Below are positions 19,778-31,831 of a stretch of 64,000 nt of DNA, piece after piece. Position numbers and translations under genes: made by a program. Where the stretch lies: the NCBI RefSeq assembly GCF_042100115.1, contig NC_091274.1, forward strand, positions 682,001 through 746,000, in the 5' to 3' direction. This DNA comes from Alternaria dauci. Lineage: Eukaryota; Ascomycota; Dothideomycetes; Pleosporales; Pleosporaceae. The notes under the pieces are model-generated. The model was given only the letters and a program-made list of their open reading frames with translations, made no database searches and had not been told where the DNA came from. Each line of letters opens with the position of its first letter. Positions within the stretch are counted from its first letter, which is position 1.

Positions 19778-22700
19778 TCACGTCGCTTGGCCATCTTCAG
19801 AAGACATACCAGCCGCAGCCCGTATATCCCTTGTACTTTTTAGTCTCGCATGTCTCCGTGTCTCGTCAGTCTTGAGAAGCTCTCCAAGCGCCTTGAAGTT
19901 GATCGGCTTCGTCATGAAATGATCGATTCCCGAACTCCATGCTTCTAGCTTAGCGCTCGATGATACCAGTCCAGTAAGCGCGACGATAGAACACCTTGGC
20001 TTCTTATTAGTACGTTCGTACTCGCGAATAGCACGTGTAGCGCTCATTCCGTCCATGACCGGCATGGACATATCCATCAATATAACATCAAACTTCCGCG
20101 ATTCGTCTTGGTACTTGTCTAAGGCTTCCTGTCCGTTGGACGCCTCTTCGAATTGGAGACCGTTCTTCTTCATGAATGCAATAAGAAGCCTCCGGTTCAA
20201 TAGATTGTCGTCGACAATCAGTATATGCGATACATCGCGGTCGTCTTCTTCATGGGGTGATGTAACTGAAGGCTGTGCAGTAGTGGGCCCAGCTATAGAG
20301 GGAGAGATCGGACCAGGAGACTCCAAGCTAAGAGACTCTAAGCTGTTTTGCATTGAGTTGCTCGGTGATGTGGATTGGGTCCGCTGCTTGGTTCTTTGCG
20401 ATAAGGGCTGTGGTGCTGGGCTAGACAGACCAGTGGACTGCACGTTTTCGTCCGGATGATTGTAGCGATCGAGACATTGATTGAGAACGTAGGCCAATTT
20501 GTAAGGTCCACAAGGCTGGGTAATGATTTCGACGACAGACTCCCGATTCGTCACACGGGCATCGGAGCGTAGTGTCGCGGCTTCGAGTGCGTCCATCCCT
20601 ACAAAGACAGTCACTGGGGCACGTTGGCCGTCGATTCTGTGGTTCCGAATCGTAGCGAGATATTCAAACGACAATTCAGGGCAAATAACGATCTCGGCCT
20701 GATGACCCTCCCACTCGGTTGTCTTCACTACCTCCATCTTGAGATGTGCCTCTAGAGTGTATACCAGCGCATTGGTGAAGCGTACGAGGCCTTCATCCGC
20801 TGTCGAGACGCTGGCATTTTCGCTCGGCCCAGCTATCTTCTTGTGAAGAACGCATATTCTCCGGTCTCTTAATCTTGGCAAATAAGACAAGTATTGAGCT
20901 CGCTCCGTTGTCAATGCATCAAAAACTTCAGGTTTATTAAGAGCGAGTTTGATGATGACTTTGGTGCCAAGTTGAGGGTCACTGCTGACCTCAACCTTAC
21001 CACCGTTGGTGTCAATGATCTGTCTGACCTACAATGTTGGTGTAGGAAGTCAGTAAATGTCTCACATACATTTGGAATGTTGAAGTTCTTACTATACTCA
21101 GGCCCAGCCCTGTGCCGGGTGCGTGAGAATTCTCCTGGGAAAATGGCTGAAAGATTCGATTCGCAAGAAATCCAGGGCTCATACCCGAGCCAGTATCCGT
21201 GATGGTGAGAGTAATCGCAGTAGGGGCATCTGTATTCTCTGCTAGGCTTCTCGAACGCAGAGATACATGGATGTATCCTGTTTCCGTATACTTAATGGCA
21301 TTGCCAAAGATATTCATCACTATTCTCCTCCAGGACCCGATTGGGAATGAAAAGACCCAGTCCTCGTCGTGGGCAACATCGAGAACAATAAATCGCGACT
21401 TGCGTTGTGGGAACGAGATCGTATATTCTTCCGCAGGCGACAAAGGCGCCTCCATGAGCTTGGAGGTAACCGGGATGTATGAAGATCCAGAAAAAACAGC
21501 TTCCACGACTTCTTCGGTTGCGATACTAAAATCAAACGCGGGGTTTCTTCTTCGCCGATTCTTCAATGGTTTTGAAGATAGTCGTATCGTGTTCGCATTT
21601 TTCAGTCTCTTAGAGGAAACGTTCTTCTTAATCTCGCTGATCTTGGCGTAGTCCATGACGTGGTCGATGGTATCGAGAAGAGTTGAACCGCAAGCATGCA
21701 AAGAATTCATCATACTGGCTTGGAATGAATCGAGCGGTGTGTCCTTGACGAACTCTAGTGTACCCAGAATGCCGTGTAAGGGCGAACGAAGTTCATGCGA
21801 AATGGAAGCAACAAACGTCGTTTTAGCCTACGGAACCCATTTAGTTCTTGTCAAACCCATCGTTCTACGTTACTTACCTGGTTCAGAGCCATAGCATCCA
21901 GCCTGGATAGCTCTCTCATGATGGAATGACTGAAGATCCTGAAATACATCAAATCAACCGAAGTGGACAGTAACCGATACGCATCATTGCTCCAGCATAG
22001 GCAACCAGCAAACCATCGAGCCCTCTCGAAGTCCCAAAATGGAACAAAAGCGACACTGCGTGCTTTGGGGAACATGGCCCGGAGAGCAGCCGATCCTCGC
22101 TGTGGCCGACCGTTGGCCTTGCGCTTTGATGGTGTGGCAGGTGAAAGATGCTCAGTGAATTTGGGGCTCGATGCCGACTCCTCAGTAGACGACAAAGAAC
22201 AACCTTCGGCGTTGAACGTAAAGATTTTGCCATATGGATATTCGTGGAATAGCCGCGAAAGATCAGGTTCTAACAATGTCCCATACTCAGGATGATCGTT
22301 GCCGCTAGGAGTGGCCACTCCAAGCAGCTGGCACATCTTGGAACTCGATGAAGAAGAGCCGTGCGGATGTTCTTCAGTACTGTTTGAGCTTGCATCGTCG
22401 CTGGAGGATCTGGATTGATATGATTCGGAGGGTGTCTCAGTACCACTTCCTGAGGCGCCATGGGCACGGCGGTGTCCACCGCTCGCCGCAACGCTCGCAT
22501 CGAGTATAAGCACCCCATCTAGATCGCTCGAGCCCATCATTACATTCGCAGCACGTGAAAACATGGCCTTCGAGTCAGCGGGCAGAATAGAATCCTCTAT
22601 GTTCATTGTATCAGTCAGCGCATATCTCACACGTGGCTTCAATGGGGGTGCGGCTTACGAAGCGTACGAATTGATCGGTGTCGAGCAGATCGAGCACGAG

Positions 22701-23577
22701 TTGTCTTTGACATCGCTGATGGTGGACGATTAGGAGCAGTCTGGTTTGACTCAACACCTTCCCGCGCCTTTTTCGCGTCGTCCGTAGATGCCATCTCCTT
22801 GTCCGTTGTAGAGGATAGATCAGATGATGTTTGCGAGGGTGCTGAGGAATCCTGCAGAGCGTCTCTCTCGAAGGGTACCAGAGCAGATGCGCCTTCAGCG
22901 AAAGAGACAAGACCGCGAGTGAACCTTTCTCCCCGTCTGTACTGGTCTCTAATCGTGTACGTGTTCAGATAATTGACAACGGTAGAAGCCAGGTCCTTGA
23001 GGAGGTCGACTTGCTCTTTGGAAAGACCGTCTCGGCTCTTGTTGTCGAAGATGCAAAGTGTTCCAATTATTGCGTCGTTTGGGGACTTCAGTGCAACGCT
23101 GGCATAGAAGCGCATATCATGATTGCTTTGGACATCCTCTCGGAAACATGAACTTTGATCTGTGGTAAGATCGCTAATGACCAAAATGGGTTCATCGTTT
23201 GGATCCAGGCTTAAGACCTTTTCGCATATACCCCAGTTCCGCGGAATGCTTACGTTTCCGAGCCAAAGGGCATCTGGGGTGTCACCTGGCGCGTCTGGTT
23301 TCAGCGGCAAGTCACATGTTGCCTCTGCGAGTATGTGTTGGCGTTCTTCGTCAAGGAGTGATATCATGGACCGTTGTGCTCCCATCCGAATGGCGGTAAG
23401 TTGACACAAGGCTGTCAGAGTCGAATCCAAAGACGATCGAGGTGCATGACTGTCCAAACTGTCGACGCGTGGAATATTGCGAAAAGCTGCTCCATAAAGT
23501 AGCAGCACATCTCGTTCTCTCCTCATCCCATGGAGATCAGGCTTGGTGTCCCTGCGGTCGTTCAGCTGTTGACTCAT
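19778..23577 (-). CDS. GAF-domain hybrid histidine kinase with receiver domain
   Basis: Four exons (22659-23577, 21878-22596, 21093-21827, 19778-21028) give 1207 residues. A GAF domain fills about residues 40-230 (QLTAIRMGAQRSMISLLDEE ... IGTLCIFDN). A low-complexity Ser-rich linker follows. The HisKA box SHELRSPLHG has the phospho-acceptor at His557. The ATPase has an N box (IVMNIFGNAIKYTETG), DTGSGM, PFSQEN and GTGLGLSI. A receiver lies at about 1058-1180, with VDDN, phospho-acceptor Asp1110 in LMDMSMPVMDG and a final KP. Residues 848-979 look like a second, degenerate receiver lacking the Asp. The protein is a cytosolic sensor expected to phosphorylate an HPt protein (Ypd1-like) upstream of the HOG or other MAPK pathway. 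No membrane helices are visible. Introns are GT-AG and frame is exact. Confidence 0.92.
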
Positions 23578-26067
23578 GATGCGCAGTACAGGGCACTACG
23601 CCGCAAAAGGTTGAGGACGTCCACAAACTGCCTCAGACTCCATGTTCCGTCATTAAAAGCGCGGTGGAAGAACAGCAACCCTTTGCATTTACCAATCATC
23701 AAGACATTGTGGGGTGTGGGACGAAAGTTTGCATATCGCCACACGAGGCGAATCGACTCGACGCAAGCGGCAATCGACCTGGCGGGTCGGCAGGTAGCTA
23801 GTGTGAGTTTCGCTGCCTGGGCAATGTGAGTGGTACCAGGCTAATGCAGCTGTAGTGCCTTCTCACTGGCCAGGCATGTGTTCGACCGCCCTACGGTGGC
23901 TAGGATCGTCTTAGAGCATCTAGAAGTGCGTATGGGCATTCTCTAGATCTCGGTCCATCAAATTGCATTCCATTGATGATCGCAGAAGGGCTAGAGTCGG
24001 GCCTAGAGTCGTTCGGTCGTGAATACGGCGATCGCACACCCTGGAACGCGATAATTGAGTTTACGTAGGTGACATAAGCGGTCTGGCGCCGAAGGCATGT
24101 CCTGGTGCGGTGCATCTTACTACCTTGCGACTGAGTGCGCACATAGATGTGACGTCATGATGCTAGCGCCTCGGCTGTGCAGTCTCCCGCAAGCCAGTCA
24201 CAGTCTCCTTTCCAAGTACGACCGACGATCAACACCACTGCTTCGGAGTAGAATCTAGGATTTCAGCATCGCCTGCTGGAACGATGATCAGGAGCCAGGA
24301 TCGCCACATGAGACAAAGTGGTGTAACACCAAGAGACTGCACGTCGCCAGTGACGTGCGAAATCCGATCGGGGTTAAGATCTTCAAACGACAGTTTAATC
24401 CAGGCTACCGAATTGGAGGATCTGTGGCTCGCTGCCAAGATCACGTTTACATAACAACTCTGGCCGCGCTCTTAGCAGTTTCTTGATGATATGGCTATGA
24501 AGAGTGTGTTCAAAATATATCGTGCAAGGATGTCGAAATTCTGGCAGCAGACAAACGCGCCAAGTTATCGGTAGCATCATCTGAGATTCGTGGGCCGGTA
24601 TACATGCTCTCCACAGAAGCAATTTGGTTGTTGAAGCGGCATAAATCATGTCCCTTGTTGGTCAGGCTTGCAGTGGGCGGCTGACTCGTATCGTTCTTCG
24701 TCGACTTTATCCTTGTTTTGGCATATGTGCTCTTTTTGTTTTGGAAGCGTGGTCTCTGTTATAGCCTTGGGGACAACTCGACCCTCTTGTACTTGGATAT
24801 CTTGAGATGACTGGCCATAACTGTTCCTCGTAGAGCTTGCATTACCTCCTGCGTTTTGAAATTGGCAGGATTTGTGATAACAACCCAAGACAAACATATT
24901 GCTCGATGTCATCTTTGCCCATGCATTCTGGAGATTCTGTGACCGCTCCCGGCCCTCTAGTAACCAACATACAGTGTCAGCTCGGCACAGCTTCAGACTT
25001 CTTACACAGCCCACTTTCCGAGAAGCTGTGTAAGAGAAAGCCGGCGATAGCTCATCATGTCAGATGGACAATCTTCAGCAGGGGTTCACACTGCAAGTAA
25101 GAACAACCGTAGGTTCCACATGTCTGCGATAACGGTGCGCCATATGCACTCGTCCTGGTGTAGACTACTCTCAAGCCAGGAGAGCACGATTTGCCAACAG
25201 TATTAACACTCTGGCGCAGCACCATCCTGGGTATGCAGTTCTGGTCTGGGTCGCCATGAACCTCGTCCTAACAGTATACTGCAACATGTTGAGCATACAA
25301 TCTCCATTGCAAAATGCTGATGCAATTTACAAAAGGGCGTGGCTGATCAAGCCGCGCTCTCTGAAAGGTTAACACAAGCTCTCCGTGATATCGCCAGCTT
25401 ATTAATGTGAATGAATCCAAGTGCGGAACTGTGACAGACGAAGTACATGAAAGCTGCTTTCTCACGGCTTCTCGCGCACACCATCCTCCTCTTACGTCCG
25501 TGCGTTCGTTGGCGCACCAAGAGTTCACTTTGCTGGAATTCTCATCGGTTCGACACAACACAGAGCCCGAAGTACGTCTGTGTTGTGAGAATGTGACCGC
25601 TGACTGCAGTACCTTCGAATTTGCGGCACGTGGCGTGTTGATTAGGTTCGGTAGCAAAGGAGTGGAAGATGCAGAGGCCTAAAGGACGAAGTTGATGACA
25701 AGTAAGAATCATCCGCCTTGATCCTGCTGGAGCCGTACGGTCACAGGTAGCATTTTGTTCCTCCTTTTACGTCTATGGTTAGTCGTTTAGGCGATCGTAC
25801 GGGTAACAAGGCATTCATGGTTAGCGAGAAGCCGACAAGACGCGCTGTGCACGACGAACTCGGAGCTAAGAAGACTCAGTGCACGTGACTTATCGATACG
25901 CACCTACCATCGCGCGAGCGCGCTTCCCGTTCATTTCGCGCCTGCATCATCGATCTCCCTCCACACCCCATCCGCACAAATCTCCATCACGTCTCAACAT
26001 CCATCGCACGCTTCTTCTACTACTACTCTTATACCGTCACTGCCGAATCACGACACGACAAAACACG
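23578..26067. other. 2.5-kb gene-poor stretch
   Basis: This lies between the divergent kinase gene and the unknown gene at 26068. A 122-codon frame on the minus strand (24646-25014) and a 129-codon frame (25268-25657) have no recognisable domain. The last 200 bases before 26068 are CT-rich like a leader. I see no repeat or RNA gene. Confidence 0.4.
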
Positions 26068-26798
26068 ATGCTGACAACATCGTTCTTCTCGCACCAAATG
26101 CCGCAGTACTCTGCATACACGCCACCACGATCATCACCACTCTCCGAGCGCTCTGCAAATGCAAGCCCACGAGCCTTTGACTTCACAATGTCGTCACCCC
26201 TCAAGGAGAAATCCACGACGCCGCAACGCGCGTTCAAGGCCAACCCGGTGATGCAGACGCGCGACGCCACCACAAAACGAAGGAGAGACATGTTCTTCAA
26301 GCGCGTCCAGAACAACCGAGACGACAAGAAATGGGAATCACGGGGTGAACAGGTACGCGAAATTGTTCCACAGGTCACGAGCAGCGACGCTAATCGACGA
26401 TGCAGATCCAGCAATTAGACTTCATGTCTGAGCGCAAGCGATGGGAAGCCCAAAAAGCGCGTCAAGCACCTCAAGAGAATGATGACATCATCGAATACAT
26501 GTTGGACGATGCGGCACTCCCTGAAATTTCGAATTACGCGCCTCAACACGATCCCGAGATGTCCGAAGCCGATTACGTCGCCGCACAAGAAGAATACGAA
26601 CTACAACAATTGATCGCGTCGAGGGAGCAGGAATCGGATGCACGATCGCAGCATTACGGTAGCGATGACGACGACTACGATGCGATATTCATGGAGTGCG
26701 CAACTGTGGGGCATGATCAATATCAGCAGCAACCGCAACGCGTACCAGACGCGTTCGAGGGTGAAGACATGATGGACATGGACATGACCGACGGTTGA
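26068..26798 (+). CDS. Uncharacterised acidic/basic bipartite protein
   Basis: Two exons (26068-26352, 26406-26798) give 225 residues; I do not recognise a named family. The N-terminal third is Ser/Pro-rich with SSPLSER and SSPLKEK motifs that resemble proline-directed kinase sites. A basic helix follows (TKRRRDMFFKRVQNNRDDKKWESRGEQ) and runs straight through the splice junction into IQQLDFMSERKRWEAQKA, likely one long coiled coil. The C-terminal half is very acidic, with DDDDYDAIF and DMMDMDMTDG, and Gln-rich. The junction is GT-AG in phase 0 and restores the helix, which supports the model. The ATG at 26068 is chosen because the open frame upstream has no other ATG. A nuclear or chromatin-linked role would fit the composition but is a guess. 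It converges on PEX19. Confidence 0.65.
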
Positions 26799-26979
26799 AG
26801 AGTGTTCCAAGAAGGAGCATGCATACTTCGGTAATATTGGTGCCGCAATAACGGTTTGGGCTTTGTACATGTTGTAAGATAGGACTGTAGGTCATCAGAA
26901 TTAAATACCCAGGGGAAGGCATCATGTATACATTGGGTATCTGGTAAGAATGAAGCAGACGAGCTATCGCACAAGGAGA

Positions 26980-28071
26980 TTACTGAGTCGGGCAGCCCTG
27001 ATCCATATCCTGAAGCGCTTCCTGCGCAGCATTCATATCGCCGACAAGGTCGGGTGGGGGGGAGCCAGCGGCTTGCATCTAAATAGCATTAGTACCTGTC
27101 GCACCGTGCGTCAGAAAAGAATCAAATACCTTCTGCATCCTCTCCACAATGTACTCTCTGTCCTGCGGGTTGTCGTCACTGTACCCTTTTCTCTCAAACC
27201 TCCCGACGATCTCCCTGACCAACGTCTTCTGCTCCTCGTACCTCTTCAGGTCGTCCTTGGCCGTCTTTTCCTTGTTCTTCTCCATCCACGCTGGGAACTT
27301 GTCATCTAGCTCCTTCATGGGCTCGTAGAGGATATCCTTGTTAGTAAGCTGCTCCATCATACTCATGAGCACCTTGCTGAAGTCTTCGTCGCCACCCTCA
27401 CCGGCGCCACCGAAGCCGCCAGATTCCATGGATGCAAGCATCTGCGCAAGGATGTCGTCTTGGGACGAGGATGCGGCTGCGGAGGTTGCGGTATCGGAGG
27501 AAGATTGCATGCGCTCCATAGTCTTCTTAATGGTTTCCTGGAAGCTCTTCTCCGCCTTGGTAGCCGTCTCCTTTTCGGACTGGCTTGGTGCTGCCTTCTC
27601 TTTCGTTTCGCCTGTACCCTGACCAGTGTGTGCTTGCGCATGTGTATGCAAATGTCCAGGATCTACCAATGGGTTCGCGCCACCCATCTCCTCGCTCATC
27701 TCCTTCATGATATCTTCAAACTGTTTCTGGAAGTCGCCTTGACCGAGCAGCTGCTCCATTTCTTTCTTCAGCTGTTCCTGGAACGCATCTGGGTCTTCCA
27801 TCATGAGTTCGGCGGGAGAGATGTCCGAGGGTGGCCTGCCGGGTCCCGAGGATGACGGCGCATCGCTGGACTTGGGGTACGCTGCTTCTATCGACGAGGC
27901 GGTGGGAGCTTTGGTGTCGAGCTTGGTGTTGGCGAATTCGTCGAGCACATCGTCTAGGTCAGAGAGATCGTCTTCTTCCGGATCTGACGCTACCTCGGGT
28001 GGAGGGGCAGCGGTGGTGGTTGCGGGTTTGGCAGGCTCCTGCTCTTCTTTCTTCACGGCTGTGTCCGCCAT
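26980..28071 (-). CDS. pex19: Peroxisomal membrane protein import receptor Pex19
   Basis: Two exons (27130-28071, 26980-27078) give 346 residues. The acidic N-terminus contains DDLSDLDDVLDEF, the Pex3-binding helix of Pex19. The middle holds amphipathic helices (FQEQLKKEMEQLLG, FQKQFEDIMKEMSEEM, SFQETIKKTMERM), and the globular domain includes SMMEQLTNKDILYEPMKELD..FP.W and the QREY-like IVERMQ. Exon 2 ends DQGCPTQ, a CaaX box for farnesylation. Pex19 is a soluble chaperone and receptor that delivers peroxisomal membrane proteins to Pex3. The intron is 51 bases, a multiple of three, with a weak GTATTT donor; if retained, translation ends 17 codons later at the acceptor TAG and the CaaX box is lost. 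The gene diverges from UBC9. Confidence 0.94.
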
Positions 28072-28552
28072 GTTGCTTTGAACCTACTCCTGAATACAGA
28101 TGAAGGCTACTTGGGGTATGAGTAATAGGACTAGGAACAGGAGAGGCAGATCACAGCTGTTTAGAATAGGCATGTGCCATGTCAGCCTCGGTCCGTAACA
28201 TGGATTCGTTCACATAAGCGGGGCACCAAGCCAAGGTCTGGCGCGGGGCAGATCGCGCATCGCACCTTCCACCTCGCGACGGGACCTAGCCCGAATCCCA
28301 ACGCTGCGGCGCCCGATAATTGTTATCAGTCACGTGTACCCGTAACTCGACTTCACTTGGCCCTCCAAGGTGCCTCATCCTCACCTTCACCACACTCGTG
28401 AAACGCATTCAAGCGCGACGCCACATCTAGTACACCGCTAATTTCAGTCTGCGACATCCAGACCCTTCAGTCTCGGCCACTCGCTTCTTCAGGACTCCAT
28501 AAATCTACCCGGCAAGCTAGAGGCGCAACAGCGTTATACTTGCGCCCTCACC
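28072..28552. promoter_or_regulatory. Shared divergent promoter region of PEX19 and UBC9
   Basis: These 481 bases lie between two start codons pointing away from each other. A CACGTG E-box sits at 28332-28337. There are no open frames of note. Confidence 0.5.
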
Positions 28553-29162
28553 ATGTCTCTTTGCGTAAATCGTCTCTCAGAGGAGAGGTACGTACTATCG
28601 GTTTCCAATACACAATTCTACTACTAACTCGGATCCCAGAAAGTCATGGCGACGAGACCACCCCTTCGGTTTCTTCGCGAAGCCAATGCGCGGCTCCAAC
28701 GGCATGATGGACCTTAAGCGATGGGAATGCGGTGTACCCGGCAAGGAGAAAACTATATGGGAAGGCGGCTTATTCAAGCTCGAGGTCACGTTCCCCGATG
28801 AGTACCCAACGAAGCCTCCGAAATGTACGTCGGCGACCTCTGATGAGCGGCCTCCGTTCCTTGGAACCTTCACAACAGCTTCGTCAGTATGTCTAACGTG
28901 CACGCCAGGCAAATTTGTACCCCCACTATTCCACCCAAACGTCTACCCGTCCGGCACCGTCTGCCTCTCCATCCTAAACGAAGAAGAAGGCTGGAAGCCC
29001 GCGATAAACATCAAGGAGATCCTCCTCGGCATCCAATCGCTTCTCGACGAGCCCAACCCAGAGTCCCCAGCGCAAGCCGACGCATTCAACCTGTTTAAAA
29101 AAGACAAGGCTGCGTACGAACGAAAGGTCAAGCAGATCGTCAAGGAGAACCCAGCGCCGTAG
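28553..29162 (+). CDS. ubc9: SUMO-conjugating enzyme Ubc9
   Basis: Three exons (28553-28587, 28640-28824, 28909-29162) give 157 residues, the standard Ubc9 length. The N-terminal helix reads [16 protein letters not shown], with the basic SUMO-binding face. The E2 core has [24 protein letters not shown] and [16 protein letters not shown], where Cys92 is the thioester cysteine. The [10 protein letters not shown] loop and the [24 protein letters not shown] helix are characteristic of Ubc9 rather than a ubiquitin E2. It transfers SUMO from Aos1-Uba2 to targets, mostly in the nucleus. Both introns are GT-AG with phases 2 and 1, and the second splits the TKPPKC codon exactly. The gene converges on PAB2. 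Confidence 0.96.
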
Positions 29163-29927
29163 TACGCCGATAAAGATACGGGAACACAGCCCCAAGAAAC
29201 CAACAAAGGACCTGATAAAGACATTTTGGATGGATTGAGTAAGCAGGAAAGAGAAGCAATTGTCTCGCAGGTCAATAAAGTATTGGGAATCGTCTAGGCG
29301 AGGTCAATAGGCTTTTGCATTCTGTGCTTTGCCCTTTTGGCTTTGACTCGATTGGGACACAAAGCTTTTGACGAGCATGATGCGGATTCTGGCGTTTAGG
29401 GGAGCAACTGAGCATAGCATGGGTGCTTAGACGGGGAGAAGAGCCGTATGTGGCTATGATACCTGACTTGTCCTTAGTCTTCCGGCAAATCGCCTACGAA
29501 GTAATATTCATGATTCATACATCTCCATTGACTGTTGGCCCGAATCCGGTGCGTTCGAGACTGGGGATGTGAGATGACCGTAGCAGTGGGGATCCGCTAG
29601 AGACAAGAACTATTACTGCCTTATCCGATCAACATAACACTCATACGCCAAAGATAATAGCATGCAGCGCAATGATGTAAGATATATTAAACCCATCTGG
29701 TCGTCCAGAGATCCGATGATAAGAAGTCTAGCAGCCCATTTGCTGCTCCCTCACGACATGTTCCCAACAATCACCGTAGTAGTACAAGCTTCAGTCTTAC
29801 AGATTCCACCACGGTTCCCATCCAATTTTGTATGTGTCCCTCGCCGACCCTGCCTGAAAACACAATAGTAATAGGAAAGGTGACCAAAGTCTCGTGGTAT
29901 ATAGTGCGTGCCAATCTCGTGTCACAC
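29163..29927. other. Intergenic between convergent UBC9 and PAB2
   Basis: These 765 bases contain both 3' flanks and no credible gene. An AATAAA at 29274-29279 is a likely poly(A) signal for UBC9. Confidence 0.5.
29274..29279 (+). terminator. AATAAA poly(A)-type signal of UBC9
   Basis: The hexamer lies 112 bases past the UBC9 stop codon, a typical distance for a fungal 3' end. Confidence 0.45.
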
Positions 29928-30907
29928 CTAGTATGGGCGGTATGCTGATCCGCCTCTTCCGCCCCGGTATCCACCACGGTAGCCGCCTCCTCGTGGAGCG
30001 CCTCCGTAGCCGCCACCATAGCCACCACGTCCATACGGCGAGCCGCGTCCACCATATCCGCCTCGAGGGCCACCTCGGCCGCCGCGGCCGCCTCGTGTCA
30101 TACCGGGGAGGTTCGTTCGCTTGGGGACGACCTAGGCGTTTGTTAGGGCCACACGCACGTTTAACGGGGATTGTTCTGTGTCTTGTACCTTTAGATTCCG
30201 GCTGCGGAACTGGCTGTTGTCAAGGACCAAGGCCTCATTGACCAGATGCGGTTCTGTGAACTCCACATACGCATACCTGCATACGCTCATTAGCGTTCCG
30301 ATCTTTCTGCCAAACTCTTGCCAGGTAGCGAAAGATACTTTCGCAATGACTGTGACTGCAGCGTTACGCGACGAGTTGCGCGCGAACGGTTAAAAGGGCG
30401 AGAATGAAAGTTGGAAATGCGCAAATCTTCAAGGAAAACCTCCTCTTAGTACTGACCCTTTGGGATGTCCGGTGAACTTGTCCAGCAATATAGTGACACG
30501 GTTGATGCTCCCGATGCTCTGGAAGTGTGCCTGGATCTCTTCAGGACTCGCGCCGTAGTCGACGTTGCCGACAAAGACACTTCGCGCGTCAACGTCTTCT
30601 TTGCTCTCGCGCATCTCGTGGCGTTCGAGATCGGTCTCGCTCTGCATCTGGCGCAGCTTCTGTGCTTCTTCCTCCATCTCCTGTACGCGTCGCCTCATTG
30701 CTGAGATCTCCTCCTATATTGCGCTGTTAGCATGCTGCTCTCAATCATCAGACTTTGTATGCGCGCGCGGCTCTTAATAGTGTCTCCTCTCTGAACCGTC
30801 TCCCCAGCGCGTCGGTGTGAATTGTATCGTACCTCTTCGTTGGGGTCTTCCGCGGTGTCGAGGCGCTCATCCTCCTCGCGCTTCTGTTCAATCTCGGCGT
30901 CTGACAT
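29928..30907 (-). CDS. pab2: Nuclear poly(A)-binding protein Pab2 (PABPN1-like)
   Basis: Four exons (30833-30907, 30457-30713, 30189-30276, 29928-30131) give 207 residues. Residues 1-60 are acidic and form a coiled coil ([15 protein letters not shown], then [14 protein letters not shown]). One RRM follows with RNP2 VFVGNV at 71-76 and RNP1 KGYAYVEF at 110-117, then FRSRNLKV and the linker [10 protein letters not shown]. The C-terminus is an RGG/GY-rich tail, probably methylated by the type I arginine methyltransferase. This order (coiled coil, one RRM, RGG tail) identifies the PABPN1/Pab2 family, which binds nuclear poly(A) tails and guides RNA to the exosome in fission yeast. All splice junctions are GT-AG and in frame; the RRM is assembled from exons 2 and 3. 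Confidence 0.94.
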
Positions 30908-31831
30908 GGTGGCTTGGGAACGGTTGGGTGTCTGGAAGGAGAGTTAGTAATTAAGAACCATTTGACGGGCCGCCCTGGACGTACCGGGCTAACGTGAATG
31001 TTCCGGGCCGTGAATGGTAATTAAGTTGCGACCGTTGGGCGCTAGTATTCCACACTCGGTATGATTGGATCGGACACCGAATGCGACGACGTGGAAATGA
31101 CTGGCCGAGTAGTTGTAGGCTGGAGGATAGAAGTGAGGGTAATGTTGCTCATCCGAAATGACGAATGGTGCTGGGGAAGCTCGTAGCGCGCCGCTAACCA
31201 GGCAGCGGAGCCTCACTTATTATGTGAGCACGGGCCATGTTTGCAGCTCCGCCAGACAAAGATTAATGCCTTCTTTATTCTCCTTTCACGACGTAATCAT
31301 CAACGCTTCTGGGCTGAAACGCTACACCTCAACTGTAGATCGAACATCTTCGAGACGTCACGTATGGCGGTTCCGCTTGAGTGAAGTGGCCATCCACGCT
31401 TGCATACCTTGGCCCAAATGACTCGCTCATCACCTTCTAGTCAGCCCACGAGCATGGCATCCGACTGTATCACCTCTGCAAACTCTCCCGGGATATAGCA
31501 CTCGCGCGCAAGCACTCGACTCGTCTCTGGGAGCTTGCTCAGTTGGTGCAGTCTTCGCAATACAGCTCCTAGAAATGCCCATTGACAGATCGGCTTTTGC
31601 GGAATCCCCGACGCTCACCGACGGGAAAATGAGATTGGATACATCACGTCACTTTGCTTGTCTGGAATTCACCAATCGAGTCGAAGATGATGTATTGTGC
31701 AGCAAGCGTTGGCTGTTGTAAACAACGAGTATCGTCTTCTCAATCTAGATCGCGGATATGAGTAACTATGGATAAGACCCCGATTGTAGGCTGCGCGCCG
31801 TAGACTTCGTATCCAAGCACCAACCCTTCTT
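30908..31831. other. Intergenic, no gene seen
   Basis: These 924 bases hold the PAB2 promoter and the 3' flank of the BTB gene. Short frames on both strands lack features. Confidence 0.45.

Noticed and set aside
21199..21651. 150-codon plus-strand frame
   Set aside because: Shadow of the histidine kinase ATPase exon.
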